From Microbacterium aurantiacum (GTDB lineage Bacteria > Actinomycetota > Actinomycetes > Actinomycetales > Microbacteriaceae), in assembly GCF_002872075.1 (NCBI RefSeq), contig NZ_PGGU01000016.1, positions 610,508-674,507 of the forward strand: DNA of 64,000 nt, written 5' to 3'. Below, piece by piece: positions 33,991 through 44,275 of the stretch (the first letter of the stretch is position 1; each line of letters opens with the position of its first letter). Position numbers and translations under genes: made by a program. The notes below the pieces were generated by a model. That model was given only the letters and a program-made list of their open reading frames with translations, searched no databases and was not told where the DNA came from.

Positions 33991-36081
33991 ATGGCAGAGG
34001 TTCACCGCGATCATCTCGGCATCCCCCACATCCGCGCGACGGACGTGCGCGACCTGGCAGCCGCGCAGGGAGAGGTCACCGCCCGTGACCGCGGGTGGCA
34101 GATCGAGGTCGACCGGTTGCGGTCCTCCGGTCGTCTTTCGGAACTCATCGGCGAGGCGGGCATCGTCTGGGATGTGTTCGCCCGTCGCGCCCGGCTCGAC
34201 GACACCGCCCGCCGTGCCTTCGCGCACCTCGACGATGCCACGCGCACGTTCGTCGGTGACTACGCGGACGGGGTGCGGCGCGGGATGGATGCGGTCGGGC
34301 AGCGTGCCGCCGAGTTCGGCGCGCTCGACGAGGCCTTCGGCGACACCCGGCCGCTGACCCCGTGGGAGGACCACGATCCTCTCGGTGTGCTGCATGTCGC
34401 GCACGCCCTGTTCTCGTCGTTCCCGAACGTGCTGTGGCGGGAGCACATCGCCGCGACGCTCGGCGACGACTGGATCGACGTCTTCGCCGGCGGCGACGAG
34501 ACTACCCCCACGGCGGGCAGCAACGCGTGGGCGCTGCACGGCTCACGGACCGAGAGCGGCATGCCGCTGCTCGCGGGAGACCCGCACCGGATCTTCGAGC
34601 TGCCGGGCGTCTACCAGCAGATCCGCCTCGCCTGCGATGAGTTCGACGTGATCGGCTTCGCCTTCCCCGGAGTGCCGGGCGTGCCGCATTTCGGTCACAC
34701 GGGATCGGCCGCGTGGGGCATCACGAACGCGATCGCGCACAGCGTCGACGTGTTCCGGGAGCGGCTTCGAGCGCGCGACGACGGCTACGAGGCGTTCGGC
34801 ATCGACGGATGGGAACCCGTCGACGTGCAGCGATCCGTGGTCCGGGTGCGCGGCGGGGTGGATGTCGAGGTCGAGGCGCTGGAGACCGCACGCGGATGCA
34901 TCGTCACCGACGTGCGACCGCACGGTGACGAGCTGCGGGCATGGAGCATCCGCCACCCCGCGCGGACGAACGCCGATCTCGGGGCCGCCACTCTGCTCCC
35001 CCTGCTGCGCGCCCGCACCGCCGTCGATGTGGTGGCCGCGTTCGCGTCGTGGGTCGATCCGGTGAACCGCGTCCTCGCCGCCGATCGCGCGGGCGCTGTG
35101 CTGTCGGCGACGGTCGGCGCCGTGCCGCAGCGAGACAGGAGGGAACGTCGCCGTGCGCTGGATTCCTCGGCCGCAGCGGTCGCTCCGGACCGTGTCCCCG
35201 TGCCGGCCGTGGCCGTCTCCGATGCCGCCGTCGATGCCAATGAGCGTCCCTCGCGGGTGGACATCGACCTGGGCTGGGCGTATCCCTCGGGCCACCGTGC
35301 CGAGCGGATCGCGCGGCTGCTCGACGAGGTGCGCCCGCGCCGCGCGACCGATCTCCCCGAGATCTGGGGCGATGCCGTGAGCGGTTCCGCGTCGGCGCTG
35401 CTGGCGCTGCTCCCCTTGGGAGAACTCCCGGGCTCCGCGGCGGAGGCGCGGGATCTGCTCGCCGGATGGGACGGCCGGATGGATGCGGGATCACGCGAGG
35501 CCGGGGTTCTCGCCGCCTGGCGCAACGCCCTGGTGCAGGCCGTCTCGGCGCATCCGGCGCTCGTCGCACTGCACGCACCGCACGGGTTCGGGGCGGTCTT
35601 CGACCCCTGGATGGGCATCGAAGGGCAGGTGGCCGCGGCACTTCCGCGACTGCTGCGCCACCCGCTGCTGCGGACGGATGCCGGCGAGATGATCGAGGCG
35701 GCGCTGGGGCAGGCGGCCACGGCAATCTCCTGGGGTGCGAGCCACCGGATGCTGCCGCTGCACGTTCTCGCCGACGTCTCGGGTGTCACTGCGCCCGGGG
35801 CGGGATTCGACGCCGGGCTCTCCGGAGACGGAGACGCCGTGCGCTGCACCGGTTCGACGCCCGGCCTCACCGACCGCAGCTGGCGCGGATCGGTCGCCCG
35901 CTGGGCCTGGGATCTCGCCGACCGGGACGCGAGCCTGTGGAGCGTACCCTTCGGTGCCTCCGGCGATCCGGACTCCCCGCACTTCGCGGACCAGTTCGGC
36001 GGCTGGGTCGATGCTCGGCCTGTGCCGGTCGTCACCGACTGGCGCCGCCTCACGATCGATCGCCCGACAGGAGCAGCATGA
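33991..36081 (+). CDS. Penicillin-acylase-family Ntn hydrolase in the siderophore operon
   Basis: A 696-residue penicillin amidase/acylase homologue. The N-terminal HRDHLGIPHIRA motif begins the alpha chain, and TAGSNAWALHGSRTESG holds the nucleophile Ser177, which becomes the first residue of the beta chain after self-cleavage in this family. Typical members are exported, but no signal peptide is seen, so it probably works inside the cell. It follows desD by four bases and is coupled to a second acyltransferase. Such amidase/acyltransferase additions could tailor acyl groups of the siderophore or recycle amides (inference). Confidence 0.87.
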   Translation: MAEVHRDHLGIPHIRATDVRDLAAAQGEVTARDRGWQIEVDRLRSSGRLSELIGEAGIVWDVFARRARLDDTARRAFAHLDDATRTFVGDYADGVRRGMDAVGQRAAEFGALDEAFGDTRPLTPWEDHDPLGVLHVAHALFSSFPNVLWREHIAATLGDDWIDVFAGGDETTPTAGSNAWALHGSRTESGMPLLAGDPHRIFELPGVYQQIRLACDEFDVIGFAFPGVPGVPHFGHTGSAAWGITNAIAHSVDVFRERLRARDDGYEAFGIDGWEPVDVQRSVVRVRGGVDVEVEALETARGCIVTDVRPHGDELRAWSIRHPARTNADLGAATLLPLLRARTAVDVVAAFASWVDPVNRVLAADRAGAVLSATVGAVPQRDRRERRRALDSSAAAVAPDRVPVPAVAVSDAAVDANERPSRVDIDLGWAYPSGHRAERIARLLDEVRPRRATDLPEIWGDAVSGSASALLALLPLGELPGSAAEARDLLAGWDGRMDAGSREAGVLAAWRNALVQAVSAHPALVALHAPHGFGAVFDPWMGIEGQVAAALPRLLRHPLLRTDAGEMIEAALGQAATAISWGASHRMLPLHVLADVSGVTAPGAGFDAGLSGDGDAVRCTGSTPGLTDRSWRGSVARWAWDLADRDASLWSVPFGASGDPDSPHFADQFGGWVDARPVPVVTDWRRLTIDRPTGAA

Positions 36082-36680
36082 CAGCCACCCGAAACGCCCG
36101 GCTGGTGAGCGGCGCAGCCGGCGCGACCGTGTTCACGACCGACTCCCCGGCGCTGGGGCGGATCGAGTTCACGGTCCTCGATCCGGTGCAGGATCTCGAC
36201 CTCATCCACGAGTGGGTGACGCGTCCGACGTCACGGTTCTGGGGGCTGGGGGAACTCTCCCGCGACGACCTGCGTGACGTGTACCTGTTCGTCGACTCCC
36301 TGCCGAGCCACCACGCGTTCCTGGTGCGCCGCGACGGCCTGCCGATCGTGCTGCTGCAGACGTACGAGCCCGAGCACGATCCGCTCGGCGAGGTCTATGA
36401 GGTGCAGCCCGGCGATGCCGGCATCCACTTCCTCCTCGGCGATCGAGGCGCGCCGTTGCCCGGATTCTCGACGTACTTCTCCGACGTGATCGCCGAGTTC
36501 CTGTTCTCCCGCCCCGAGGTCGACCGCGTGGTGATCGAGCCGGACATCCGCAATGCACGAGCCGTCGCCCGCGCGCAGAAGTCCGGTTTCTTGCTCGGCC
36601 CGCAGGTGCAGCTCCCCGAGAAGACCGGGCAGCTGGGCTTCCTCACGCGCGAGCGGTGGGAGGCGTCGCGACCGGTCTGA
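36078..36680 (+). CDS. Second siderophore-type GNAT acyltransferase
   Basis: A 200-residue protein of the same IucB/RhbD/DesC acyltransferase group as the desC product: IHEWVTRPTSRFWGLGE matches its N-terminal motif and VVIEPDIRNARAVARAQKSGF its CoA-binding helix. The two are clearly divergent, so this is not a recent duplicate. ATGA overlaps the acylase gene. It may add a different acyl group (for example acetyl or aryl) to the hydroxamate intermediates. It ends only seven bases from the convergent helicase gene. Confidence 0.82.
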   Translation: MTATRNARLVSGAAGATVFTTDSPALGRIEFTVLDPVQDLDLIHEWVTRPTSRFWGLGELSRDDLRDVYLFVDSLPSHHAFLVRRDGLPIVLLQTYEPEHDPLGEVYEVQPGDAGIHFLLGDRGAPLPGFSTYFSDVIAEFLFSRPEVDRVVIEPDIRNARAVARAQKSGFLLGPQVQLPEKTGQLGFLTRERWEASRPV

Positions 36681-36687
36681 CGGTCGC

Positions 36688-39192
36688 CTACAGCCGCTCG
36701 ACTCCGGTGACGCTGACGACCGCTTCGCCGGCTTCGTCGGACGCCGCGAGGTCGACGGTGGCGGTGATGCGCCAGTCGTGATCGCCGGCCGGGTCGTCGA
36801 TGATCTGGACGGCGGTCCAGGCGGTCGCGCCCTCCTCGAGCAGCAGCAGTTTCGAGCTGCGGGCGTCGGGGCCGGTGAGGATCTCGTCGTGCTCGGCGAA
36901 GTAGGCGTCGAGGGCGGCATCCCACCCGTCTGCGCCGAAGTCGGAGTCCAGCTCGGCCAGCGCGTCGACGTTCTCGCGCGCGGCCAGCTGCACCCGGCGG
37001 AACAGCTCGTTGCGCACGAGGATGCGGAAGGCCCGGGTGTTGCTCGTGAGGCGCTTGGGTGCCGGTGGGACGATCGGCTCGTCGGAGCCGTGCGGCGGGA
37101 TGTGCCCGGCGATGAGCTCCTCCCACTCGTCGAGCAGACTCGAATCGACCTGGCGCACGAGTTCGCCGAGCCACTCGATGAGGTCGCGCAGGTCCTCGGT
37201 CTTCAGCTCCTCCGGGATGGTCTGCGATGCCGCGCGGTAGGCGTCGGAGAGGTAGCGCAGCACCACGCCTTCGGACCGGGCGATCTTGTAGTACGCGACA
37301 TATTCCCCGAACGACATGGCACGCTCGTACATGTCGCGGACCACGGACTTCGGGTGCAGTTCGAAGTCGCGGATCCACGGCTGCGCGGCGCTGAAGGTCT
37401 CGAAGGCGGCGGTCAGCAACTCGTCGAGAGGCTTCGGATAGGTGATCTGCTCGAGCAGCTCCATGCGCTCGTCGTACTCGATGCCCTCGCGCTTCATCTC
37501 GGCCACGGCCTCGCCCCGGCCGAGGAACTCCTGCTGGCTGAGCACGGCGCGCGGGTCATCCAGCGTCGACTCGACGATCGAGACCATGTCGAGCGCGAAA
37601 CCGGGTGATTCCGGATCCAGCAGCTCGAACGCCGCCAGGGCGAACGGGGAGAGCGGCTGGTTCAGCGCGAAGTTCGGCTGCAGGTCGACGGTGAGGCGGA
37701 TGTCGCCCTCGGCGGTGCGCTCGACGATGCCGGATTCGCGGAGCGTGCGGTAGATGCCGATGGCGCGGATGGCGAGTTCGCGCTGCCGGGAGCGCGGCTC
37801 GTGGTTGTCGTATACCAGCGAGCGCATATTGGCGAAGACGTCGCCGCCTCGGCCGATCACGTTGAGGATCATGCTGCTGGTGATCTGCATGTGCGAGGTC
37901 AGCGTCTCGGGGGTGGCGTCGATCAGCTTGCGGAACGACGGCTCGCCCCAAGACACGAATCCGTCCGGCGCCTTCTTGCGGATCAGCTTGCGCTTCTTCT
38001 TCGGATCGTCGCCGGCCTTGCGGATCGCGGCGGCGTTCTCGGTCTCGTGCTCCGGAGCCTGCGCGACCACGGTGCCGGCGGTGTCGTACCCGGCGCGGCC
38101 GGCGCGGCCGGCGATCTGATGGAACTCGCGTGCGTTGAGCTGCCGCATCCGGGTGCCGTCGTACTTCGTCAGCGCCGTGAGCAGCACCGTGCGGATCGGC
38201 ACGTTGATCCCGACGCCGAGTGTGTCGGTGCCGCAGATCACGCGCAGCAGTCCGCGCTGCGCGAGCTGCTCGACGAGGCGGCGGTACTTCGGCAGCATCC
38301 CCGCGTGGTGCACGCCGATGCCGGCGCGCAGGAACCGCGACAGCGTCTTGCCGAACGCCGTCGTGAACCGGAAGCCGGCGATCAGCTCGGCGATCACGTC
38401 GCGCTGCTCCCGCGTCGCGATCTTCGTGCTCGACAGGGACTGCGCCCGCTCCATCGCGGCGGCCTGCGAGAAGTGCACGATGTAGACGGGGGCCTGGCCG
38501 GTGTTCAGCAGATCGTCGATCGTCTCGTGGATCGGCGTCATCTCGTAGAAGAAGTGCAGCGGCACCGGCCGCTCCACGCCGGTGACCGTCGCCGTCTCGC
38601 GGCCGGTGCGCCGCGTGAGGTCCTCGGCCAGCGTGCTCACGTCGCCGAGCGTGGCCGACATCAGGATGAACTGCGCATGGGGGAGGGTCAGCAGCGGTAC
38701 CTGCCACGCCCAGCCGCGGTCGGGGTCGGCATAGAAGTGGAACTCGTCCATCACGACCTGGCCGACATCTGCTGCCGGCCCCTGGCGCAGGGCGAGGTTC
38801 GCGAGGATCTCGGCGGTGCAGCAGATGATCGGGGCATCGGCGTTGACGGCGGAGTCGCCCGTGACCATGCCGACGTTCTCGGCGCCGAACACGTCGACGA
38901 GGGAGAAGAACTTCTCGCTCACCAGCGCCTTGATCGGCGCCGTGTAGTAGCTGCGGCGTCCGGCCGCGAGGGCCGCGAAGTGCGCGCCGACGGCGACGAG
39001 CGACTTGCCGGTGCCGGTCGGCGTGCTCAGGATCAGGTTGTTGCCCGAGACGATCTCGATGACCGCCTCGTCCTGCGCCGGGTACATGCTGATGCCGGTC
39101 GACTCCACCCATTCCGCGAACGCCAGGTACACGGCATCCGGGTCGGCGGCATCGGGGACGGCTGCGGGATCGAGCCGCGAAGGGGAAGTCAT
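36688..39192 (-). CDS. DEAD/DEAH-type helicase with DUF3516 C-terminus
   Basis: An 834-residue Ski2/Mtr4-like helicase. Walker A STPTGTGKS near residue 57, the DEFH Walker B in VMDEFHFYADPD, SATLG, and motif VI FHQIAGRAGRAG are clear. The C-terminal half (DUF3516) is specific to Actinobacteria. The role is probably RNA remodelling or decay; direct function in these bacteria is unknown. ATG 39192 with GAAGGA upstream was preferred over an earlier in-frame GTG at 39216. It stands alone as a transcription unit. Confidence 0.88.
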   Translation of the reverse strand: MTSPSRLDPAAVPDAADPDAVYLAFAEWVESTGISMYPAQDEAVIEIVSGNNLILSTPTGTGKSLVAVGAHFAALAAGRRSYYTAPIKALVSEKFFSLVDVFGAENVGMVTGDSAVNADAPIICCTAEILANLALRQGPAADVGQVVMDEFHFYADPDRGWAWQVPLLTLPHAQFILMSATLGDVSTLAEDLTRRTGRETATVTGVERPVPLHFFYEMTPIHETIDDLLNTGQAPVYIVHFSQAAAMERAQSLSSTKIATREQRDVIAELIAGFRFTTAFGKTLSRFLRAGIGVHHAGMLPKYRRLVEQLAQRGLLRVICGTDTLGVGINVPIRTVLLTALTKYDGTRMRQLNAREFHQIAGRAGRAGYDTAGTVVAQAPEHETENAAAIRKAGDDPKKKRKLIRKKAPDGFVSWGEPSFRKLIDATPETLTSHMQITSSMILNVIGRGGDVFANMRSLVYDNHEPRSRQRELAIRAIGIYRTLRESGIVERTAEGDIRLTVDLQPNFALNQPLSPFALAAFELLDPESPGFALDMVSIVESTLDDPRAVLSQQEFLGRGEAVAEMKREGIEYDERMELLEQITYPKPLDELLTAAFETFSAAQPWIRDFELHPKSVVRDMYERAMSFGEYVAYYKIARSEGVVLRYLSDAYRAASQTIPEELKTEDLRDLIEWLGELVRQVDSSLLDEWEELIAGHIPPHGSDEPIVPPAPKRLTSNTRAFRILVRNELFRRVQLAARENVDALAELDSDFGADGWDAALDAYFAEHDEILTGPDARSSKLLLLEEGATAWTAVQIIDDPAGDHDWRITATVDLAASDEAGEAVVSVTGVERL

Positions 39193-39223
39193 GGTCCTTC
39201 GATCATCCCCTACCACCGGTGTC

Positions 39224-39303
39224 CATAACTCCGGAAGAATCGCCGGTGATGACGATCACACGGCCGTATCGGGGCCTTTCGGGGCAGATTCTCCGGAGTT
39301 GTG
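39224..39303. terminator. Long intergenic hairpin between deoD and the helicase gene
   Basis: CATAACTCCGGAAGAATC at 39224-39241 pairs with GATTCTCCGGAGTTGTG at 39287-39303 with one extra base and one mismatch; the 45-base interior is GC-rich. It begins 14 bases beyond the deoD stop and lies upstream of the helicase start. Likely ends the deoD transcript, and it may influence helicase expression. Confidence 0.5.
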
Positions 39304-39316
39304 AACAGGCGGAGGC

Positions 39317-40030
39317 TCAGACCGAGGTCGCCGCGCCCAGCGCGATGCGCACCATGTCGCCGAACGTCTGCTCGCGCTCCAGCGCCGTCGTCTCCTCGTG
39401 CGTGACGAGGTGATCCGAGACGGTGCAGATGCTGAGCGCGCGGCGGCCGTGGAACGCGGCGAGCGTGTACAGCGCGCTGGTCTCCATCTCCACGGCGAGC
39501 GCGCCATGCCGGACGAAGGGATCGTTGAGCTCCGGACGGGTGCTGTAGAACTGGTCGCTGGAGAACAGCAGGCCGACGTGCACCGCGCTCTCCAGCGGCA
39601 TCCGCTCGCTCGCCTCGACGGCGGCGCGCAGCAGGCCGAAGTCGGCGACCGGTGCGTAGTCCAGGCCGTGGAACCGCACCCGGTTGATGCCTGAGTCCGT
39701 GCAGGCGCCGTTCGCGATGATGATGTCGCGCATCCCGACGCGCTCGGTCAGGGCGCCGCACGACCCGACCCGCACGATCGTCTGCACGTCGTACGACTCG
39801 AAGAGCTCGTTCGCGTAGATCGACATCGACGGCTGCCCCATGCCGGAGCCCTGCACCGAGACGCGATGGCCCTCCCAGGTTCCGGTGAAGCCGAGCATCC
39901 CGCGCACCTCCGAGTAGCAGACCGCGTCGGTGAGGAACTCGGAGGCGATCCACTTCGCCCGCAGCGGGTCTCCCGGGAACAGGACGATCGGGGCGATCTC
40001 GCCGGGGGCGGCTGCGATGTGGGTGCTCAT
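39317..40030 (-). CDS. deoD: Purine-nucleoside phosphorylase
   Basis: A 237-residue hexameric-type PNP. Phosphate-binding [15 protein letters not shown], the ribose/phosphate motif [26 protein letters not shown], and the purine-pocket aspartate in [10 protein letters not shown] match DeoD (239 residues). It cleaves purine nucleosides with phosphate, for salvage. ATG 40030 gives the family length; a longer upstream frame runs into the promoter region of putP and is unlikely. Divergent from putP. Confidence 0.93.
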   Translation of the reverse strand: MSTHIAAAPGEIAPIVLFPGDPLRAKWIASEFLTDAVCYSEVRGMLGFTGTWEGHRVSVQGSGMGQPSMSIYANELFESYDVQTIVRVGSCGALTERVGMRDIIIANGACTDSGINRVRFHGLDYAPVADFGLLRAAVEASERMPLESAVHVGLLFSSDQFYSTRPELNDPFVRHGALAVEMETSALYTLAAFHGRRALSICTVSDHLVTHEETTALEREQTFGDMVRIALGAATSV

Positions 40031-40148
40031 CCGTCCAGCGTAGTGAGGGCGGCTCTCCGCCGCGCCGCAGCGGCATTTGGCGGCGGCAGACGTCTTTGAC
40101 ATCATCGGAGGCGACCGGATGCGGTGAACCACACCGCCGGGAAGGACG

Positions 40149-41681
40149 ATGATGTCTGATCAGATCTTCATGTACGTGGCGCTCGGGGTGTACTTCGCCG
40201 GGATGCTCCTCATCGGCTACATCGCCTTCAAACGGACCGACGACCATGAGGACTACATGCTCGGCGGCCGCAACCTGCCGCCGTGGGTCGCGGCGATCAG
40301 CGCGGGAGCCGCCGACATGTCGGGCTGGCTGGTGATGGGCCTTCCCGGCGCCATCTACGCCGCCGGTCTCATCGAGGCGTGGATCGCGATCGGGCTGACG
40401 ATCGGCGCCTACCTGAACTGGCGGCTGGTCGCGCCGAGGCTGCGGGCCTACACCGAGGTGTCGCGCAACTCGATCACGATCCCCAGCTACTTCGAGAACC
40501 GGCTCCGTGACAAGAGCCGTTCGCTGCGGGTGGTCTCGGGCCTCATCATCCTCATCTTCTTCACGCTGTACATCTCGTCCGGCATGGTCGCCGCCGGCGT
40601 CTTCTTCGAGAGCTCCTTCAACGGCGACTACATGTTCGGGATGCTGCTGGTCGGCGGCATCACGCTGCTGTACACGCTGTTCGGCGGCTTCCTCGGCGCG
40701 TCCCTGACCGATGTGGTGCAGGGGCTGATGATGGTCATCGCCCTCATCGTCGTGCCGGTCGCCGCGGTGATCGCCATCGGCGGCCTCGATGAGACCTCCA
40801 CGCTGATCGCGGCGACGGCCGGAGCGGGGCATCTCTCCCTGCTGGGTGGCACCGCCGTCACCGGCGGCACGATCCTCGCGATCGTCTCGGCGCTCGCCTG
40901 GGGGCTGGGCTACTTCGGCCAGCCGCACATCATCGTGCGCTTCATGGCGCTGCGCAATCCGCAGGAGGCGAAGAGCGCCCGGCGCATCGGCATCTCGTGG
41001 ATGGTCCTGTCGATGTTCGGGGCGGTCGTCTCGGGCCTGGTCGGCATCGCGTACATGGCACAGCGCGGCATCACCCTGGACAACCCGGAGACGGTCGTGC
41101 TCCTGATGTCGCAGACGCTGCTGCATCCGTTCGTCGCCGGGCTCGTGCTGGCCGCGGTGCTCGCGGCGATCATGAGCACCGTGTCGAGCCAGCTCGTGGT
41201 CTGCTCCTCCGCGCTGGTCGAGGACCTCTACAAGGTCGTACGCAAGACCCCGCCGTCGCAGAAGAGGCTCGTGCTGATGGGCCGTCTCGCCGTGCTGGTC
41301 GTGGCGATCGTCGCGATCATCCTCGCGATCAGCCCCAACGATTCGATCCTCGGACTGGTCTCGTTCGCGTGGGCGGGATTCGGGGCGGCCTTCGGGCCGA
41401 TCATCCTGCTGAGCCTGTTCTGGCGCAAGCTCACCAACTGGGGGGCACTGGCCGGCATGTTCGTGGGAGCCGCCACGGTCTTCATCTGGAAGGCCCTGAA
41501 CACCGGGCTGTACGAGCTGCTCCCCGCTTTCGTGCTCGCGTTCGTCGCCGCCTACGTGGTCAGCCTGCTCACCTACAAGCACAACGCCGAGATCCAGCAG
41601 GAGTTCACCGACACCCGGGAGTTCACCGACACCGGCGTGATGGCGCTGCCGCGACCGCACGCTGTGGGGGACACGCCCTGA
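40149..41681 (+). CDS. putP: Sodium/proline symporter
   Basis: A 510-residue SSSF-family transporter with 13 helices. Diagnostic stretches are [49 protein letters not shown] (sodium-site serines), [13 protein letters not shown] and the [12 protein letters not shown] loop. It imports proline with sodium. GAAGGAC precedes the double ATG at 40149. An upstream TTGACA at 40096-40101 may be its -35, but I see no matching -10. It ends 25 bases from the convergent acyltransferase fusion gene. Confidence 0.93.
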   Translation: MMSDQIFMYVALGVYFAGMLLIGYIAFKRTDDHEDYMLGGRNLPPWVAAISAGAADMSGWLVMGLPGAIYAAGLIEAWIAIGLTIGAYLNWRLVAPRLRAYTEVSRNSITIPSYFENRLRDKSRSLRVVSGLIILIFFTLYISSGMVAAGVFFESSFNGDYMFGMLLVGGITLLYTLFGGFLGASLTDVVQGLMMVIALIVVPVAAVIAIGGLDETSTLIAATAGAGHLSLLGGTAVTGGTILAIVSALAWGLGYFGQPHIIVRFMALRNPQEAKSARRIGISWMVLSMFGAVVSGLVGIAYMAQRGITLDNPETVVLLMSQTLLHPFVAGLVLAAVLAAIMSTVSSQLVVCSSALVEDLYKVVRKTPPSQKRLVLMGRLAVLVVAIVAIILAISPNDSILGLVSFAWAGFGAAFGPIILLSLFWRKLTNWGALAGMFVGAATVFIWKALNTGLYELLPAFVLAFVAAYVVSLLTYKHNAEIQQEFTDTREFTDTGVMALPRPHAVGDTP

Positions 41682-41706
41682 CCCGGCATCCGGCTCGTCC
41701 TCGCGC

Positions 41707-43452
41707 TCAGGCGTAGAGGTCGACGGCCGGCTCCGGCCGGTGCACGCCGCGCGGACGGTAGTCCAGGGATTCGGCCAGGTCGCACAGGTCGGCGAGGTAC
41801 CAGAGGGTCGCCAGCCACATCTCCGTTCCCTGCAGTCCGGGACGGTGCGTCGGGCGGGACGGGCCGCCGATCGGCGCGTGGGCGAACGCGAATCCCTCGC
41901 CGTCGTGCCACTGGTCGATGACGACCGCGATCTGAGCCAGAGCCCAGGCCTCGACCTCGGCGTGGCGATGCCCGGACTGGCGACCGGCCAGCCAGAGCGG
42001 GTGCGCCACGTCGAGCACGTTGCAGGCCGTCGTCCGCCCCGGTCCGAAATGACGTCTGTCGGCGGAGTGCGCGAGAACCGTGTCGATGACACGGTCGGGA
42101 TGCGGCACCGGAATGCCGAACTGCGCGAACGTACCGCGGCTGGCCCGGTAGTAGCCGTTGACCGACTGCAGCAGCCCGTCGGACTCGCGGGCGCGCGTCC
42201 ACATTCCGGTCTCGCGGTGAGCGTGCGTGACCAGCCAGCCGATCAGTGCGTCCAAGGCGGTTGTGCTCTGCGCCGGACGGTGGCCGTCGCGGCTGATGTT
42301 GCGCAGAACAGCCGTGCCGAGGGCGTCGATCGTGGACCCAGCGCTCCACCCCTGATCGCGCCACGGCAGGCCGTTCGCCGCTTCGATCACGTCGTCCGCG
42401 GTCAGCAGTTCGACCACGCGGATCGGATGCTCGAACTCGGCGCCGAGCAGATCGAGGGCATACCCCTGACTGAGCACGTGATAGTGCGCCTCCCCCTGCT
42501 CCCAGCCCGTGGGGGCCGGTCCGTGCAGGCCGTCGTCGGTGAGGAGCGGGATGAGTCCGGTCAGCGGATCCTGGTTCTGCCGGAGACGCGCGACGTGATC
42601 GCGCGCGCTGAGCTGAGACGGCGGCGCATCGCCGAGCAGGAAGGAGATCTCGATCGCGTCGGCGTGCGCCCGCAGTGTCGGCTGGCCCGCCTGCGGGTCG
42701 AGGTAGCGGCCCGTCGAGGTGCCGTCGGGAGCGAGCGCCTCGGGTTGCCAGTAGCGCTCGAGCAGTCGCTCCCGCTGATCCCGAGCACGCGCGGAGAACT
42801 CGCCCAGCCGCCCGGCCGTCTCCAGGCGTGCCGTTCCACGGGCCGGTTTCGTCTGGCGGCGATCCCGGATGAACCGTGCCGGGTTGCCTGCGACGACGGC
42901 CCATTCCGCGACATCCTTGGTCACCACGGATCCGGCGCCGATCACGGCATGGCTGCCGATGGTCGCGCCGTCGACGATGACCACGTTGGAGCCGATCCAG
43001 ACGTCGTCGCCGATCGTGATGCCGATCTCCGTTCCCGGCTGCTTGTGCACCGGCCGGTCGGGCGCCATCGAATGGTTGAAGCCCAGGATCGAGGTGTGGG
43101 CGCCGATCCGCACGGCGTCGCCGAGCGTCACGGTTCCGCGCACGACGGTGAAGGCGTTGACGGTGCAGTCGGCGCCGATCTCGATGTTGCCGGTGACGTA
43201 GGCGTGGGCCGCGACGTAGCTGCGGTCGCCGAGCCGGAATCGAGTGGGCTGGACCATCGCCAGGTCGGAGATGAAGCAGTCCGCACCGATTGCACCGTCG
43301 GCTCCGGCGAGGATCGCCGCGTGCCGCTCCGTCTGGCGGGCGCGCTGCTCATCGGTCGCCTGGGACGGGAAGAGCCAGGCGTTGTAGTCGAGCAGTCTCG
43401 GGTCGTCGGTCGTTGTCATCGTCGTCGACGCCGCAGAAGTCATAATCCTCAT
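41707..43452 (-). CDS. Hexapeptide acyltransferase fused to an alpha/alpha-toroid-like domain
   Basis: A 581-residue two-part protein. Residues about 45-195 are a left-handed beta-helix acetyltransferase: isoleucine-rich hexads (IEIGADCTVNAFTVV, VRIGAHTSILGFNHS), the catalytic histidine in FNHSMAP, and IGDDVWIGSNVVIVDGAT. Residues about 240-581 are helical, with motifs such as DQGWSAGSTIDALGTAV and EMWLATLWYLADL, resembling glycan-modifying or prenyltransferase-type toroids. I do not know this fusion. A role in acetylating and processing a cell-surface glycan is a guess. In-frame ATGs at 43452 and 43443; the first is reported. Confidence 0.72.
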   Translation of the reverse strand: MRIMTSAASTTMTTTDDPRLLDYNAWLFPSQATDEQRARQTERHAAILAGADGAIGADCFISDLAMVQPTRFRLGDRSYVAAHAYVTGNIEIGADCTVNAFTVVRGTVTLGDAVRIGAHTSILGFNHSMAPDRPVHKQPGTEIGITIGDDVWIGSNVVIVDGATIGSHAVIGAGSVVTKDVAEWAVVAGNPARFIRDRRQTKPARGTARLETAGRLGEFSARARDQRERLLERYWQPEALAPDGTSTGRYLDPQAGQPTLRAHADAIEISFLLGDAPPSQLSARDHVARLRQNQDPLTGLIPLLTDDGLHGPAPTGWEQGEAHYHVLSQGYALDLLGAEFEHPIRVVELLTADDVIEAANGLPWRDQGWSAGSTIDALGTAVLRNISRDGHRPAQSTTALDALIGWLVTHAHRETGMWTRARESDGLLQSVNGYYRASRGTFAQFGIPVPHPDRVIDTVLAHSADRRHFGPGRTTACNVLDVAHPLWLAGRQSGHRHAEVEAWALAQIAVVIDQWHDGEGFAFAHAPIGGPSRPTHRPGLQGTEMWLATLWYLADLCDLAESLDYRPRGVHRPEPAVDLYA

Positions 43453-43515
43453 TGTGCGGGCGTCGGCGCGGACGAGTCAACGATCACAGCATCCGTCCGA
43501 GCCGGGCCCCGGGGT

Positions 43516-44175
43516 TCACCCCTCCCGGCGACGCACGATCTCGCCGATCCATGCCGGCGCGAACGGCGAGGTGCATCCGGGCGCGGTCGGGTAATCGGCG
43601 AGCACCTGCAGGCGTTCGCCGATCTCCAGCGCGCGGGCGCGCAACGCCGGGTGGTGGATGCCGATGTTGGCGAGCGTCTCGTTCATCGACCACTGCGGGC
43701 GCTTCGCAGCATCCTTCATATCGCGCTCGATGAGGTCGAGCAGGTGTTCGAGGTCGAGATCGTCGGGGTTCCTGATGACGCGCTCTGTGGTGAGCGACCA
43801 GGCGGCGGCCGCGACGGTCGGATCGGCGTCGCCGAACCAGCGCAGGCGGAGCTCTTCGGCGAGCGGCGTCTTCTTGGCGACGTAGTTCACGAACCAGTCG
43901 TTCACCTTCGGCGCGCGGGTCTCACGCAGCATCCCGTCGAGTTCGTCCGCGGTGAAGTCGCGTGGCTTGCAGATCAGGAGGGCGAGGAGCTGGGCCGGCG
44001 TCTCACCGGTCGCCCAGAGCTCCCGCGCGAGCGGCTGATCGGTCTTGATGCGTTTCGCGAGTGCCCGCATGCGGCTCAGATTGATGCCGTGGTCGTCGCC
44101 GCGCTTCTCGTTCGCGGCGCGCATCTTCGGATCCTCGAGGGCGGCCAGCTCGGCGAGGGCTTCGGCAGGGGTCAT
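43516..44175 (-). CDS. DNA alkylation repair protein (AlkD-like HEAT repeat)
   Basis: A 219-residue all-helical protein. It begins with EALAELAALEDPKMR and continues with GINLSRMRALAKRIKTDQPLA and LWATGETPAQLLALLI, the AlkC/AlkD HEAT-repeat pattern seen in COG4912 proteins. AlkD removes bulky cationic alkyl bases without flipping them. The catalytic pair of Bacillus AlkD (a tryptophan and an aspartate) has probable counterparts in VNDWFVNYVAKK. Stands alone between the fusion gene and the divergent glycosyltransferase gene. Confidence 0.78.
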   Translation of the reverse strand: MTPAEALAELAALEDPKMRAANEKRGDDHGINLSRMRALAKRIKTDQPLARELWATGETPAQLLALLICKPRDFTADELDGMLRETRAPKVNDWFVNYVAKKTPLAEELRLRWFGDADPTVAAAAWSLTTERVIRNPDDLDLEHLLDLIERDMKDAAKRPQWSMNETLANIGIHHPALRARALEIGERLQVLADYPTAPGCTSPFAPAWIGEIVRRREG

Positions 44176-44275
44176 GGGACAAGGCTAGTTCCGCGGGGCG
44201 ATTCGCGGTGGTCGGCGGAGCATGGCATGGTGGCCAGGGGGGCGAGCGCATGCGCTCGACAGGAGGGTGCGGAAC

